A stretch of DNA of 64,000 bases, taken from positions 62,001-126,000 of the forward strand of contig CAZKQW010000006.1 in NCBI GenBank assembly GCA_964555055.1. The letters run 5' to 3'. Source of the stretch: GCA-016699445 sp964555055. GTDB lineage: Bacteria > UBA10199 > JACPAL01 > GCA-016699445. Made by a program: the position numbers and the translations under genes. The notes under the pieces are model-generated. The model was not told the DNA's origin. It was given only the letters and a program-made list of their open reading frames with translations, and searched no databases. Each line of letters starts with the position of its first letter. Within the stretch, counting starts at the first letter, position 1. Positions 35,086 to 44,154 of the stretch are shown one piece after another.

Positions 35086-36891
35086 TTATGCGTTGATATT
35101 GGCGTTTAATCTCGATCTGTCAATCTCGGCGAAATACCCCTGCTGCGGCGTCGGAAAGGCAGAAATATCTTTTTGAAAGGTTTTTCTATCCCCATCATTT
35201 TCGCCCAACGTCTCGTGAAAACCCTGATCCAGGTAAAAACCGGCGGTCTGCGAGTTTTTTTGAGTTTTCACGTATTCTCCAACCGCGAGTTTAGCACCTT
35301 TAAGATGGGCGGCATTCAAAGCTTCCTCTAAAAACTTTTTTTCGATCCCACGCCCCAGGGTTCTACAGGATAACAGGAGCGTGTCCACAAGCACCTGCCG
35401 TTCTCCATACCTAAGGATACAGGCGCCCACGATTCCGAGGTCGCCAAACTTATCGCTCACCCGAATCCAAAACACATCGCATTTGGGGGACATTGAAAAT
35501 TGATGGATATCGGCTTCCGTGTATCTTCGGGTGGTGAGATTAAATTGGTTTGTCTTTTGGCACAGCTGGGCGATACGCGGAATGGTGAATTCATCCGCGC
35601 GTCCGATTTCCAGCTTCATTTGAAGCGAAGAATAATACCCCTCTAAATCTTCGGCGTTGTTCCGCATTTGACGGCGAGAGGCTTCGCTAAAATACGCTTT
35701 TCCGCGGTTTCGATCTTCTTCTGTAAAGGAAATGGCGTCAAAAAATCCGCACTGGAGCAGCTGCTGCTTATATTCAAGCGGCTTCTCTTTATTGAGATGG
35801 ATAAACCCCAACTCGGGAAGTCTATCGCGAATCAAGCCAACTTCAAAATCGCTATCATCTGCGAAGACGAAACTATCGATCCCAATGTTGAGCTCTGTGC
35901 TGAGTTCCTTAAGGTTTGACGATTTATCATTCCAATTAATACGGGCAGCCGCAATATGCTCTCTCTTTAAAAGCATGTCCGGATGCTTTTCGAAAACTTC
36001 CCACACGTCTTCCTCGTTATTTTTACTGCACAAGGCTATGATCACACCTCGATGGAATAATGAAACCACCTCTCTTTGGAAATCCAAAAAAGCGGAACCA
36101 GGGTAATTATGGCCTAGTTTGATGCCGTTAAGCCCATCCTCACCGACAACCCCCCCCCACAAGGTATTGTCGCAATCCAAGACCAAGCACTTCTTCATTC
36201 GACCTTTTAACGCCTTGATGAACTGAAAGTCCTCCGCGGCGATATTAGCGAAAGATTTACGCGAGTACGGGATGCGAGCGATATGCCAAAATCTGGAATC
36301 ATAAAATTCACTACCGCCAATCCTGGCACGACAGTTGTCCATATCGACAAAATAGGCGTTGGGGACTTTTGAAAGGGTTTCGCGCAAAATACTGTTCAAT
36401 CCCGCAACGGTCTCGGTCTGCCCTCTCCTCATCTGGGGATCGTAAATCCCGAAAGCGGGATAAAGGGGAGTTTCAATTCCATGCCAGAGGATCATCGCAT
36501 CCGTTTGACGACGAATGCCTTGAATCGCGGCTTGAAAGTACTCGGAGATCCGTCCGACTTCCTTTTCCAATCCTTCCGCGCTTAACGATGTAAAGCAGGA
36601 AGAAATATGGGTCGACAGTTGCTCCAAAAGCGAAAAAACCAAAACGACATCGAGTGCTTTACAGAAAAGCAATGGAGTATCGCCGAGCGCCTCCTGAATG
36701 AGGTTATCAAAATCGCCGAATTTAATCTTCGCGTTCCATTTATTTTGGTAAGCGACATATCTCAAATATGGCTCTATAGGCTCCATCGTCACATTACGCA
36801 AAACTGCGATCTTCAAAGGCGGCATATCTTGAAGCCTTGGATCTTCAAGCTGGGACTCTATCTCGGGAAGAGAGGGAAAATGCACTGTCAT
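35086..36891 (-). CDS. FkbH-like HAD-IIIC enzyme with GNAT-like C-terminus
   Basis: This 601-residue protein has an SGNH-like N-terminal region, a HAD domain (LVLDCDNTLWGG with D239/D241 and later FADDSDFEVGLI), and a C-terminal GNAT-like domain (about 430-560, FWIRVSDKFGDLGIVGACILRYG). FkbH-type proteins take a phosphorylated C3 unit such as 1,3-bisphosphoglycerate and load it as glyceryl onto an ACP in polyketide systems. Beside an ACP gene in a glycan operon, it may make an acyl-ACP used to decorate a sugar. The loaded group is not known. Confidence 0.83.
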   Translation of the reverse strand: MTVHFPSLPEIESQLEDPRLQDMPPLKIAVLRNVTMEPIEPYLRYVAYQNKWNAKIKFGDFDNLIQEALGDTPLLFCKALDVVLVFSLLEQLSTHISSCFTSLSAEGLEKEVGRISEYFQAAIQGIRRQTDAMILWHGIETPLYPAFGIYDPQMRRGQTETVAGLNSILRETLSKVPNAYFVDMDNCRARIGGSEFYDSRFWHIARIPYSRKSFANIAAEDFQFIKALKGRMKKCLVLDCDNTLWGGVVGEDGLNGIKLGHNYPGSAFLDFQREVVSLFHRGVIIALCSKNNEEDVWEVFEKHPDMLLKREHIAAARINWNDKSSNLKELSTELNIGIDSFVFADDSDFEVGLIRDRLPELGFIHLNKEKPLEYKQQLLQCGFFDAISFTEEDRNRGKAYFSEASRRQMRNNAEDLEGYYSSLQMKLEIGRADEFTIPRIAQLCQKTNQFNLTTRRYTEADIHQFSMSPKCDVFWIRVSDKFGDLGIVGACILRYGERQVLVDTLLLSCRTLGRGIEKKFLEEALNAAHLKGAKLAVGEYVKTQKNSQTAGFYLDQGFHETLGENDGDRKTFQKDISAFPTPQQGYFAEIDRSRLNANINA

Positions 36892-38291
36892 GAAATCCTA
36901 TTGAATTGCCTTAGTAAGTTTAACATGACCTCGAAACCATCCTCATTATGGGTGGGAAGCACGCTCATTGTCTGGTCTGTCGCTGTTCTCGGAAGTCGAG
37001 GTTTGAAGACCCTCAGCGTTTGAGAAGCGTTTTCCAAACTTGAACACAAGGCTTCACCTGCCGCTTTTGCCGCGGCATACTCAACCATATCGAGGGGAAA
37101 CTGATCAAGGGCTACGGAAGAGGGGTAGAAAATTGCTTTTAAAGACCCTTTGAAAACATTTACCGTCTTTGAAAACCCAGAAACATAATAAAAGCAAAAT
37201 TTATCGAATAGATCTCGAGAAAAAAGGGCTTTTTTCCCTGAAAAAATGAAGGGAGTCGCGAAATAATACAAGTGTGTGATCTTTTGCTGTGAATAATTCT
37301 GGTTTGAATCGATATTTTCTATGTCGAAGTGGAGATAAGTGGCTTTCCCACCGCCCGCTACAATATCCCTGGTAATTTTTTCCGCGTCTTCTCTTCCTTT
37401 AGAATAAGTCAACACCACCTCAGCCCCCCCAGCGGCCAAAATCTTGGCGCTAATTTCACCCAACCCCCTCGACCCACCAAGAATCAGAGCTTTTTGATCG
37501 GAAAATTCCCTCGATGGGACTTTTGACGAAACGGTTCGATAATCGATCTGCCGATAGGGCTCCGGACGTACGAAAGCCTTCACTTTCCCATGGAAATTTG
37601 GCGCTGAAATAGCCATAGTGACTAAATTGAAGCGGCCATCCAACCTTTCCACCTGATACTCTATACCGCCATGGTTTGCCTGTTCTGAACGGGATAATCG
37701 TAGACTAGAAAAGATAGAGTTGAGTCCTGGGCACTCCATTCCAACCAAACGGCTCGTACTGAGGATGGTCGCTAATTCCTGATCTGATAGGAATTGTGAG
37801 AGGGCGGGGAACAACTTATTTTGAAGCTCCCTATTGAAGCCTAGAGCAAGATCCCCTTTGGCGGCCTCCATCTCTTTAACCGGAAGATCGATAGGCGCAC
37901 TTTTTTCGGTGTTCGAAATGGGCATGTGGGGCAAGCGAGATGGTCGATCCACCGCAGCCCATTGCAACTCCACGGTACTCACCTCAGAACCCGAAACATA
38001 CAACTTAAAAACCGCAACATTGCCGGGCTCATTCCTCTCTTGAACATGGATTTCGGCATTAAGGGCAATGGGGCGCAAGAAATCAGCCCTGAGAGAGAGG
38101 ATCTGAATAGGATGGCCTCTCTTAGCTGTCCACCTGTCCATAACCCATAAGAGCGCATGAATGCCATGCACGACGATCTCCCCGTTCAACGAACGCCTGG
38201 CATAAGTGGGATCGATATGTAGAGGATTCCAATCCCCGGACAACCGGGAAAAGTCCTCCTGATTTTCAAATGAAAAAAAACGCTTATCCAT
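36888..38291 (-). CDS. MaoC-like dehydratase fused to short-chain dehydrogenase
   Basis: This 467-residue chimera has an N-terminal MaoC/hydratase domain, with the motif GDWNPLHIDPTYARR (D20, H25) and VVHGIHAL (H42), and a C-terminal SDR domain (ALILGGSRGLGE, VEYAAAKAAGEAL with Tyr and Lys). The two domains are the 3-hydroxyacyl dehydratase and 3-ketoacyl reductase types found in fatty-acid and polyketide chemistry. Next to the ACP/FkbH genes, it could shape an ACP-bound acyl group. I do not know of a described sugar pathway using this fusion. Confidence 0.78.
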   Translation of the reverse strand: MDKRFFSFENQEDFSRLSGDWNPLHIDPTYARRSLNGEIVVHGIHALLWVMDRWTAKRGHPIQILSLRADFLRPIALNAEIHVQERNEPGNVAVFKLYVSGSEVSTVELQWAAVDRPSRLPHMPISNTEKSAPIDLPVKEMEAAKGDLALGFNRELQNKLFPALSQFLSDQELATILSTSRLVGMECPGLNSIFSSLRLSRSEQANHGGIEYQVERLDGRFNLVTMAISAPNFHGKVKAFVRPEPYRQIDYRTVSSKVPSREFSDQKALILGGSRGLGEISAKILAAGGAEVVLTYSKGREDAEKITRDIVAGGGKATYLHFDIENIDSNQNYSQQKITHLYYFATPFIFSGKKALFSRDLFDKFCFYYVSGFSKTVNVFKGSLKAIFYPSSVALDQFPLDMVEYAAAKAAGEALCSSLENASQTLRVFKPRLPRTATDQTMSVLPTHNEDGFEVMLNLLRQFNRIS

Positions 38292-39180
38292 GGGGCCAAT
38301 GAGACGGGTTTATAAAACGCTCTTCAGTGATCGCATACTCTCCAGAAATAGAGAGTTTTTTCACGCTTATGTTTCGGGCGGCTTCAAGAATGCCATTTAG
38401 CTGTGCAAGCGTTTCACAACCAAGGATTAACTTATCAATATGCGGATCATCGAGCCCATAGCTGAGACAACCCTCTAATGAGCTCATCCCTTTCACGTCA
38501 AATTCCTGGTGGAGTTCCGAGTGGATCGCCCTTAAACCATTAAAGTAATTTGGCAGACTATCCGGAGGCATAAGAAGCAAGCCTTGCAGGAATAAACTAC
38601 GAGCATGGATTTCGACGCCATTCTTTTTCATTAGATCAAAAAGCCCACATTGTTTGAAGCGTTGATCGTAGATATTGAAAGGCAATTGCACTATATCAAC
38701 GGGATAGTGAATCAGGATATCCAAAAGTTGCCGAGGAGAATAGACCGAAACACCAATTTTTTGGACTTTCCCATCGGCTTTCAGTTTTTCCAAGGCTTTC
38801 CACAATGATTTTCCACCGTCACAGAGCAAAACTTCAGCCCGCTGAATGAGAAGACCGTAAACTTTGGCACGAGCTAATCTAGTGAGTGATTCATGAAAAG
38901 CCTCAACAACGGCGTTAATACTCGCCTCATCTACGGCACCATGGATGTGCTTCGTCTTAGTGATGATTTGAAAACCTAGAACTTCGAAATGAAACGACCC
39001 AATGACATTCTCCGCATTGCCGTAGGTATAGGCTGTATCCAGGCAACTAATGCCTACTTCTCTGGTACGATGAAGCATCTCTAGAATCGTTGACGACGAT
39101 GGTTGGCCTACTTGATTGGCAATGCCATAGGCCATTCCCCACTGCACGGTTCCAAGTCCTAATCTCTTAAATATCTTCAT
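38284..39180 (-). CDS. aldo/keto reductase family protein lacking the usual His
   Basis: This 298-residue protein has the AKR (beta/alpha)8 fold: DTAYTYGNAENVIG (D48 and Y53) and IITKTK (K75). The position of the usual active-site His, between strand four and its helix, reads VYGLLIQRAEVLL with Q113 in place of His. This may alter activity or indicate a non-reductase role. It lies between the MaoC-SDR gene (8-base overlap) and PseC (4-base overlap), so it may act on a keto sugar or the acyl group of the block. Function is inferred. Confidence 0.72.
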   Translation of the reverse strand: MKIFKRLGLGTVQWGMAYGIANQVGQPSSSTILEMLHRTREVGISCLDTAYTYGNAENVIGSFHFEVLGFQIITKTKHIHGAVDEASINAVVEAFHESLTRLARAKVYGLLIQRAEVLLCDGGKSLWKALEKLKADGKVQKIGVSVYSPRQLLDILIHYPVDIVQLPFNIYDQRFKQCGLFDLMKKNGVEIHARSLFLQGLLLMPPDSLPNYFNGLRAIHSELHQEFDVKGMSSLEGCLSYGLDDPHIDKLILGCETLAQLNGILEAARNISVKKLSISGEYAITEERFINPSHWPHG

Positions 39181-40337
39181 GAGAGAATCGAGACAAGCGC
39201 TCCAACGATTTCCTCTTGTTGGCTTTCCTCGAGTGTCGGGTAAAGTGGGAGAGTCAACGCCTCTTGGGCATAAGATTCCGCTTCTTTGTACATGCCGGGG
39301 GTAAAGCCCAAATCTTGATAGTAGGGTTGAAGATGCACGGGAATATAGTGCAGGTTAGCGCCAACACCTGCTTTTCTTAACGATTGCAGAATTGACTTAC
39401 GGTTCTTCTTCGCAAGGATCTCAGGCGAAAGACGCACGACATAAAGATGATAAGTGGACCGATTGGCCGACTGAATGATCGGTGTCCGCACGGGAAGTTC
39501 CGAAAGATATTGTGTATAACGCTGGGCAAGATGATTACGTTTTTCGACGAATATATCTAATTGTTTCATCTGACTCAGTCCCAAAGCCGCTTGGATGTCC
39601 GTCATACGGAAATTATAGCCTAAGATCAATTGTTCATAATAGCTCGGGTCATCAGAGGGAAGCCTCATCGACTGAGGATCGCGCGTAATTCCATGACTCC
39701 GTAAAAGCTGCATCCTTGAGGCAAGCACATCGTCATTTGTCAGGGCCATACCGCCTTCTCCCGCAGTGATGATCTTGACGGGGTGAAAACTGAAAACCGT
39801 AATATCAGACCAACGACAACTTCCTACTTTTTCACCATTTCGGGAAGCCCCGATCGAGTGGGAGGCATCTTCAATAATTTTAAAACCAAACTTCCGGCTG
39901 AGAGAATGAATCTCTTCTTGTTCCGTAGGTTGTCCCGCAAAATGCACTGAAACGATAACCTTGGGAAGCTTGTTTTTTGATTCTGCCTCGATTAATTTTT
40001 GTCGAAGCTGCGAAACGCTAAGGTTCCAAGTCGTGGAATCGATATCGACAAAATCTACGTTTGCCCCACAATAGCGAGCGCAATTAGCCGAAGCGACAAA
40101 CGTGTTGGGGACAGTCCACAACGCATCTCCAGGCCCCAATCCAAGGGATAAACACGCAATATGCAAGGCAGATGTAGCGCTATTCACCGCGACCGCATGA
40201 CGAACCTTGGCATAGTCCGCGACGACTCGCTCAAAGCGAGGGACCATAGGACCCTGGGTCAGGAAATCGGAATTGAGGACGTCAACGACGGCACGGATGT
40301 CTTCTTGTGTCAAATGTTGGCGACCGTAAGGAATCAT
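39177..40337 (-). CDS. pseC: UDP-4-keto-6-deoxy-L-altrose-type aminotransferase, PseC-like
   Basis: This 386-residue DegT-family PLP enzyme has the lysine K188 in VFSFHPVKIITAGEGGM and the pyridine-contacting EDASHSIG (D157). The FSFHPVKIITAGEGG stretch is characteristic of PseC, which aminates UDP-2-acetamido-2,6-dideoxy-beta-L-arabino-4-hexulose to UDP-4-amino-4,6-dideoxy-L-AltNAc. It overlaps the PseB gene by four bases, and the two always act in sequence, which supports the call strongly. Confidence 0.92.
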   Translation of the reverse strand: MIPYGRQHLTQEDIRAVVDVLNSDFLTQGPMVPRFERVVADYAKVRHAVAVNSATSALHIACLSLGLGPGDALWTVPNTFVASANCARYCGANVDFVDIDSTTWNLSVSQLRQKLIEAESKNKLPKVIVSVHFAGQPTEQEEIHSLSRKFGFKIIEDASHSIGASRNGEKVGSCRWSDITVFSFHPVKIITAGEGGMALTNDDVLASRMQLLRSHGITRDPQSMRLPSDDPSYYEQLILGYNFRMTDIQAALGLSQMKQLDIFVEKRNHLAQRYTQYLSELPVRTPIIQSANRSTYHLYVVRLSPEILAKKNRKSILQSLRKAGVGANLHYIPVHLQPYYQDLGFTPGMYKEAESYAQEALTLPLYPTLEESQQEEIVGALVSILS

Positions 40338-41341
40338 TGAATGCCCGATAGATGATTAAACTCTTTAATTTCTTGGGGAGTGAGAAAGTGCGGATTAGTT
40401 CCCGAATTATATTCAAAACCTTGTTTAACAGGCTTGCCCGCCTCATTAAGCGCATTCTTTTCATAGGCAATGCCGCCCCCACCCCAAAACTTGATCGTCG
40501 GTTGGATGACGTAATGATCGTCGAATTCGATCGTTAGATGAGAATCATCTTGAGGGCACATCACTTCATGCAACTTTTCCCCGGGACGAACCCCAATCAT
40601 GCGTGTCGGCATGTTAGGAGCCATAGCTTGGGCGAGATCCATGATCCTGATGGAAGGAATTTTCGGCACGAACACTTCCCCGCCCCGCATGCGTTGAAAA
40701 TTCTTCAAGACGAAGTCAACGCCCTGCTGCAGACTAATCCAAAATCTCGTCATTTCCGCATGCGTAATGGGAAGATATTCCGCCTTTCTGTCGATCAAGC
40801 CTTTGAAGAAGGGGACCACGGAGCCCCTCGAGCCGACGACGTTGCCGTAACGCACGACGCTGAAACGGGTAGGTAAATCGCCCACAAGATTATTGGCCGC
40901 CACAAAAAGCTTATCCGAACAGAGTTTTGTGGCTCCATACAGATTAATGGGGTTTGCCGCCTTGTCGGTGGAAAGAGCGATGACCTTCTTCACTCTGCAT
41001 TCCAATGAGGCTGTAATGATGTTTTCCGCCCCATGAACGTTAGTCTTGATGCATTCCATCGGATTATATTCCGCAGTGGGCACCTGTTTTAAAGCCGCCG
41101 CATGGATCACATAATCCACCCCGCGCATCGCCATGCGAAGCCGTTCCACATCGCGTACATCGCCGATAAAAAACCGCATGCAGTCTTGGGGAAACTCATG
41201 GTGCATTTCGTACTGCTTCAGCTCGTCTCTTGAGAAAATAATGATTTTCCTTGGCTTATACCTGCCCAGCAATGTCTTGACATATTGCTTCCCAAAAGAT
41301 CCCGTTCCTCCCGTGATCATGATCGTCGCGTTATCGAACAT
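40334..41341 (-). CDS. pseB: UDP-GlcNAc 4,6-dehydratase (inverting)
   Basis: This 335-residue SDR has MITGGTGSFGKQ (11-17) as the NADP-binding loop, ALSTDKAANPINLYGATK with D126, K127, Y135 and K139, and HAAALKQVP, the signatures of PseB/FlaA1-type dehydratases without a membrane domain. It makes the C5-inverted 4-keto sugar from UDP-GlcNAc, the first step to pseudaminic acid, and feeds PseC encoded just after it. A good ribosome-binding site AGGAGATATT precedes the ATG. Confidence 0.94.
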   Translation of the reverse strand: MFDNATIMITGGTGSFGKQYVKTLLGRYKPRKIIIFSRDELKQYEMHHEFPQDCMRFFIGDVRDVERLRMAMRGVDYVIHAAALKQVPTAEYNPMECIKTNVHGAENIITASLECRVKKVIALSTDKAANPINLYGATKLCSDKLFVAANNLVGDLPTRFSVVRYGNVVGSRGSVVPFFKGLIDRKAEYLPITHAEMTRFWISLQQGVDFVLKNFQRMRGGEVFVPKIPSIRIMDLAQAMAPNMPTRMIGVRPGEKLHEVMCPQDDSHLTIEFDDHYVIQPTIKFWGGGGIAYEKNALNEAGKPVKQGFEYNSGTNPHFLTPQEIKEFNHLSGIQ

Positions 41342-41360
41342 AATATCTCCTGCTATTAGT

Positions 41361-42566
41361 TTATAGGGGCAATATCCCCGACTTACCTGTCATGATCCCT
41401 TCGGCAATGAGTTTTTCGAGAAAAGCGTATGTGGGCGCTTGATCGCTATTATTCATGACATAATGCGCCATCTTACTGGATTTATTCTTATATTCCTCAT
41501 CGCTTAAAGCTAAAATCTCCATGACTCTTTCTGAAAAGACCTCATAACCGTCTTCTTTTAAGCTCCATATCCCATCAACGCAGAAGTTCCACAAAGGATT
41601 ACCAGAAAAGTTGCAGAAAAGTATGCGATTGCCGCGGCTAGCAGCCTCGCTTAAACAAGTAGAAACCATCGCAAGGGAAATCCGGCTGCGAAACGTAAGG
41701 TCAAAAGTAGAAAATTTATCCCTAATCCGAGGCGTGATCGGAGTTTCGGTTCCTATGTATTTTTGGTACCAAACATTTTCCGCATCAACAGAATGAACGC
41801 TCTCTCTCTCTTGATGTGGAAGCACATCTCTCTTCCCTGCGATAACAAGCCTTAAACCTTTTTCGCGCGCCAAACGCACCGCATATTGGGCGATCTTACC
41901 GATCGCATCCTCAAAACCGGGGTATGACTTATCCCATCCAGGAGACGCTTCTGCGACGACACAAATATCGAAATCATACCCGTTTTGACGCTCTTTATAG
42001 TGAGCGTCCCGATAACGACGATAATAACTTTCCCTCAAAGAGCCGACAGGGTAGAATTTATCGACCCGAATTCCCTTCTGGGTATACATATCCTTCTCGT
42101 GCTCACCGAAACACGCAAATTCAGGGATATAGATGTTCTTAGCTCTTTTAGAGGTTAATTCTAAAACATCGAATCGCGAGGCGTTTTGAATGGCCAGAAA
42201 ACGACAGGCTCTATGGCCATACTTCGCCATATTATGAAACAAGGCGGAGTTATCAATGAAAGTCATCACGATGAAGGGTTGTAGCCTTTGAACTAGCGCC
42301 AGATAATAGGCCGTCTCTATGTTGGATCCTTTCAGCAGGAGTTGGGCCATTCTTTTTATTATCCCTAGGGAAATAGGGATGACTTTTCCCGATACATCCA
42401 ACGGGAAAAACTTAAAATCGCCGCACAGAGGGATCAAATAGTCTATATTTGTCAGATCAAAAATAACGACGTCTACCTTCGAAGAATCTTCCCGCTCAAA
42501 CCTAACCGTCCTCAGCCACGCAAAAACCCGACGGAAACGATTCCACAGCTTTCTGGTGAAACTCAT
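41361..42566 (-). CDS. hypothetical surface-carbohydrate biosynthesis protein (GT-B-like)
   Basis: I choose the ATG at 42566, which makes an ATGA overlap with the previous stop, giving 401 residues. No classical GT motif is obvious. The C-terminal half (VVAEASPGWDKSYPGFEDAIGKIAQYAVRL, LRLVIAGKR, SLAMVSTCLSEAASRGNRILFCNFSGNP) resembles the nucleotide-binding half of GT-B-type surface carbohydrate proteins. Its order, between PseB and an SDR, suggests it uses a CMP-ulosonic acid donor. I cannot assign the reaction. Confidence 0.6.
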   Translation of the reverse strand: MSFTRKLWNRFRRVFAWLRTVRFEREDSSKVDVVIFDLTNIDYLIPLCGDFKFFPLDVSGKVIPISLGIIKRMAQLLLKGSNIETAYYLALVQRLQPFIVMTFIDNSALFHNMAKYGHRACRFLAIQNASRFDVLELTSKRAKNIYIPEFACFGEHEKDMYTQKGIRVDKFYPVGSLRESYYRRYRDAHYKERQNGYDFDICVVAEASPGWDKSYPGFEDAIGKIAQYAVRLAREKGLRLVIAGKRDVLPHQERESVHSVDAENVWYQKYIGTETPITPRIRDKFSTFDLTFRSRISLAMVSTCLSEAASRGNRILFCNFSGNPLWNFCVDGIWSLKEDGYEVFSERVMEILALSDEEYKNKSSKMAHYVMNNSDQAPTYAFLEKLIAEGIMTGKSGILPL

Positions 42567-43402
42567 AAGGAGGAACGCCCACCATCCATCACGATGTTCT
42601 GACCATTCAAATAGGAGGACGCGTCGGAACACAGGAATTGTACCGCCGAACGATATTCATCCACTGCGGCCATGCGGCCGAGAGGAATCAACGATGTCAA
42701 TCGTTTCACGAACTCCTCGTCTTGACCGTTGAATATTCCCCCAGGTGAAAGGGCATTTGCTCTCACGCCTTTATCCGCCCAATAAGTGGAGAGGTAGCGA
42801 GTGAGGCCGATAAGACCCGTTTTGATGACTGAATAAGTCACGGGTTTTACGGGCTGCATGTTATCCGGCAATCCTTCTTTGCGATACAGCCTTTGATCGG
42901 GAGCAAATACGGAAAGATCCGAAGAGATATTTAAAATCACCCCCCCTTTCCCATCTGCCGCCATAGCACTTCCAAAAATTTGGCTACAAAGGAACGCGCC
43001 TGTAAGACCTACGGCCATTTGTAGGTTCCATTGCTCCGTGGGAAAGGTCTCCAAACGGGAAGTCTCAACGATACCCTCATCGGATTTTACTTTAGGGTCT
43101 ATCGCGGCATTATTGATGAGGATATCGACCCGATGCCCATTCTCCCTCAATTCATCGGCCACTTTTTTCACGGAATCGCGATCCGTGACGTCCATTATAA
43201 AAGAAAAAACTCGGCCGGGGCTTTGAATGGAATCCAAAGCCCGCTTCACGTCGTCGAGGCCGCTTTTATTGACATCGGTAATGACGACATTGGCTCCGAC
43301 TTCCAACAAGGCAGTCGCATGCTCTTTTCCCAACACCCCTCCCGCTCCGGTGACCAGCGCCGTCTTTCCCGTTAAGTCGAATTTTTTGAATGCTTTCATC
43401 AT
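42563..43402 (-). CDS. short-chain dehydrogenase/reductase
   Basis: I choose the ATG at 43402 (ATGATG; overlap with the preceding stop), giving 279 residues. The SDR motifs are TGKTALVTGAGGVLGKEH, ILINNAAIDP, and SVIKTGLIGL in place of the usual YxxxK: the catalytic tyrosine is in VTYSVIKTG (YSVIK). NAD(P)-linked oxidoreductases of this type are common in ulosonic and amino-sugar loci. The gene is paired with another SDR just upstream (43399). Substrate unknown. Confidence 0.8.
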   Translation of the reverse strand: MMKAFKKFDLTGKTALVTGAGGVLGKEHATALLEVGANVVITDVNKSGLDDVKRALDSIQSPGRVFSFIMDVTDRDSVKKVADELRENGHRVDILINNAAIDPKVKSDEGIVETSRLETFPTEQWNLQMAVGLTGAFLCSQIFGSAMAADGKGGVILNISSDLSVFAPDQRLYRKEGLPDNMQPVKPVTYSVIKTGLIGLTRYLSTYWADKGVRANALSPGGIFNGQDEEFVKRLTSLIPLGRMAAVDEYRSAVQFLCSDASSYLNGQNIVMDGGRSSL

Positions 43403-44154
43403 GAACGGATCTGCCCCCCGTCGAGCGTCCAAATACCGCCAGTAGCATATTCCGCTTGCGAAGAGGCGAGATAGGCCACGAGATTAGCAACATCCTGCGG
43501 TTTCCCGAATTTTGAAAGAGACACTTCTTTTTTGATCATTTGATTCACGGCTTCTTTATCTTCCGTAAGTTTTTTCGACCACGATGATGATTCAAAGAGG
43601 ATATTACCAGGCGCAACGGCATTAATGCGGATCCCTTTTTTCCCTAACGGTCTCGCAAGTCCTTTCACATAAGAATTCAAAGCCGCTTTAGCCGCGGAAT
43701 ACGTCAAAGGCGCGCCGGGAACCACCTCCATCCCGCATATCGAAGAAATGCAAACGACGACCCCCTTTGATTCGATGAGGGCGCTTTGGGCGGCTTCAAT
43801 GACATTGGTTGCACTCCATAAGTTAAGGGAGAATACGCGCTGCCATTCCTCAAAAGTTTCTTTACCAGGGGCAACGGAAGATCCGCTCCCGACATTGCAG
43901 ATCAAAACATCAAGGCCGCCCAACTTTCCCACCACCTCTGAAACGAGGCGGCGCGATTCCTGCGGACTCGAGACATCCGCGGCAATCGGATGGCTTCCCT
44001 TCAGTTTACTTGAGGCATACTTCAACTTCTCATCATCGCGACCGTTCAAGAATAGAACACACCCTTCTCGATGCAGAGTTTCCGCAATGGAAAAACCTAT
44101 CCCCGAAGAGGATCCCGTTACGAGGGCTTTTTTCCCTGAAAGATTAAGCTCCAT
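43399..44154 (-). CDS. short-chain dehydrogenase/reductase
   Basis: This 251-residue SDR has GKKALVTGSSSGIGFSIAE near residue 6, LICNVGSGSS, catalytic YSAAKAALNSYVKGL and INAVAPGN. It is a classical SDR, similar to 3-ketoacyl-ACP reductase or sugar dehydrogenases. It overlaps the TIM-barrel gene by 11 bases. With the other SDR it may oxidise and reduce a sugar hydroxyl to invert or ready it for amination. Not assignable further. Confidence 0.82.
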   Translation of the reverse strand: MELNLSGKKALVTGSSSGIGFSIAETLHREGCVLFLNGRDDEKLKYASSKLKGSHPIAADVSSPQESRRLVSEVVGKLGGLDVLICNVGSGSSVAPGKETFEEWQRVFSLNLWSATNVIEAAQSALIESKGVVVCISSICGMEVVPGAPLTYSAAKAALNSYVKGLARPLGKKGIRINAVAPGNILFESSSWSKKLTEDKEAVNQMIKKEVSLSKFGKPQDVANLVAYLASSQAEYATGGIWTLDGGQIRS

